A stretch of DNA of 64,000 nucleotides, taken from assembly GCF_937616625.2 (NCBI RefSeq), contig NC_065575.1, forward strand, positions 26,287,001 to 26,351,000, written 5' to 3'. Under the pieces are notes generated by a model. The model was not told the origin of the DNA. It did no database searches and saw only the letters and a program-made list of their open reading frames with translations. The stretch comes from Mercurialis annua (lineage: Eukaryota > Streptophyta > Magnoliopsida > Malpighiales > Euphorbiaceae). This document shows positions 62,751-64,000 of the stretch, piece after piece; within the stretch, counting starts at the first letter, position 1; every line of letters begins with the position of its first letter. Made by a program: the position numbers and the translations under genes.

Positions 62751-64000
62751 CATCGGTCTGAATACCTAAGCATGGCAAGGTTATATTACGCAAAGTGTGC
62801 GTGAAAAGTGACGCTAGATTAGTATGTCGCGTCACAAGTCTGTTTATCGCGTAGTTCAGATTACCTAAGCATGGTTAGGTTATATTAATAAAAGTGTGCG
62901 TGAAAAGTGACGCTAGATTAATATGTCACATCTCAAGATTTAACGCGTTGTTTTGATTACCTAAGCATTTTTAGGTTATATTACACAAAGTGTGTGTGAA
63001 AAGTGACGCTAGATTCAAGTCTCTTTAACGCGTCGTTTCTATTACCATGCTTATGTCGCGTCACAAGCCTCTCTAACGCGTCGTTCCGATTATCTAAGCA
63101 TGGTTTGGTTATATTACGCAAAGTGTGAGTGAAAGGTGACGCTAGATTAGTATGTCGGGTCACAAGTCTCTTTAATGCATCATTCCGGTTACCTAATCAT
63201 GGTTAAGTTATATTACGCAAAGTGTGCGTGAAAAGGACGCTAGATTAGTGTATCGTGCTCACGTCTCTTTAATGCGTCGTTTCGATTACCATGATTATAT
63301 CGTGTTACAAGTTTCTCTAATGCGTCGTTCCGATTACCTTAGCACGGTTAGGTTGTATTACGGAAAGTGTGGGTTAAACTGGCGCTAGATTAGTATGTCG
63401 TGTCACAAGTCTCTTTAACGCGTCGTTCCGATTACCATTGTTAGGTTATATTACGCAAAGTATGCGTTAAAAATGACAATAGATTAGTATGTTGCTTCTC
63501 AAGTGTTTTTAACGCATCCTTCCGATTACCTAAACATGGTTAGGTTATATTATGCAAAGTGTGCGTGGAAAATGACGCTAGATTAGTATGTCGCATCTCA
63601 AGTCTCTCTAACTTGTCGTTCCGATTACATAAGCATGGTTAGGTTATATTATGCAATGTGTGCTTCAAAAGCGACGCTAGATAAGTATGTCGTGTCACAA
63701 GTAAGTCTCTTTGACGCGTCTTTCCGATTACCTAAGTATAGTTTAGGTTATGTTACGCAAAGTGTGCGTGAAAAGTGACGCTAGATTAGTATGTCGCGTC
63801 TTAAGTCTCTTTAATGCGTCAGTCCGATTACTTCAGCATGGTTACTTTATATTACGAAAAGTGTGCGTGAAAATGATGCTAGATTAGTATGGTGTCTCAA
63901 GTCTCTTTAACGCGACGTTCCGTTTATCTAAGCATGGTTAGGTTATATTACGCAAAGTGTGCGTAAAAAGTGATGCTAGATTACTATGTCACGTCTCAAG
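62751..64000 (+). repeat. Right outer block: diverged satellite monomers in + orientation
   Basis: About 1.25 kb of S and L monomers in the same orientation as 1-9055, running off the window edge. Includes shortened modules (for example AGATTCAAGTCTC near 63011) and substitutions typical of the outer blocks. Nothing else seen. Confidence 0.92.

Larger units (their letters stand above)
1..64000. repeat. Satellite DNA block built of 99-bp (S) and 147-bp (L) monomers
   Basis: Every stretch read by eye aligns to one monomer family. In the - orientation an S monomer runs from AATCGGAACGACGCGTT through GACTTGAGACGCGACATA, CTAATCTAGCGTCACTTTT, CACGCACACTTTGCG and TAATATAACCTAACC to ATGCTTAGGT. L monomers carry an additional 48-bp half-module ending GACATAAGCATGGT in front of an otherwise ordinary S. 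Period measured between equivalent motifs: 1262 to 1361 is 99 bp, and 16115 to 16262 is 147 bp. No stretch above 300 bases is free of the repeat, and no gene, tRNA, rRNA or transposon was seen. Tandem organisation on this scale is known for eukaryotic centromeric and heterochromatic satellites; which of these this is, and in which species, is not visible here. Confidence 0.97.

Noticed and set aside
1..64000. CENP-B box
   Set aside because: I looked for the TTCG....A..CGGG pattern in the consensus modules and saw none. TTCCGATTACC is only a weak partial resemblance.
1..64000. ACGCGT as cell-cycle MCB promoter elements, and TTATATTA as TATA boxes
   Set aside because: Both are part of the monomer consensus and recur hundreds of times. 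No transcript or gene follows them.

Overview
The whole 64 kb is one tandemly repeated satellite DNA family. I found no gene, RNA gene, transposon, CRISPR array or unique sequence. This points to a eukaryotic nuclear genome, most plausibly a centromeric, pericentromeric or other heterochromatic block. I do not recognise the satellite and cannot name the organism.

Two monomer lengths are interleaved: S of about 99 bp, and L of about 147 bp, which is S preceded by a 48-bp half-module. Calling the orientation at position 1 '+', the layout is: 1-9055 diverged monomers, +; a strand switch near 9055; 9056-13308 diverged monomers, -; 13309-57863 a highly uniform higher-order repeat (HOR) array, -; 57864-62742 diverged monomers, -; a second switch at 62743-62750; 62751-64000 diverged monomers, +.

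The HOR unit is a 19-mer (13 S + 6 L) of 2142 bp, present as 20 complete copies (C1-C20) and one truncated copy (C21). Most copies differ by a handful of bases. Length variants are +1 bp (C5), -19 bp (C9, C13, C14) and -147 bp (C12). Several copies carry short patches that look like gene conversion from other monomers.

The flanks hold older organisation. An approximately 1.4-kb old unit lies directly left of the array (about 11660-13160) and about one and a half times directly right of it (57852-60121). Outside it, on the left, are diverged relatives of HOR monomers 14-16; outside it, on the right, are relatives of monomers 19/1-2-3. Those are the same monomers that sit at the right and left ends of the array. 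The simplest reading is that the HOR founder came from a longer ancestral array and lost the old unit before amplifying. Short open reading frames recur through the window, but they follow from repeat lengths divisible by three and are not called as genes.
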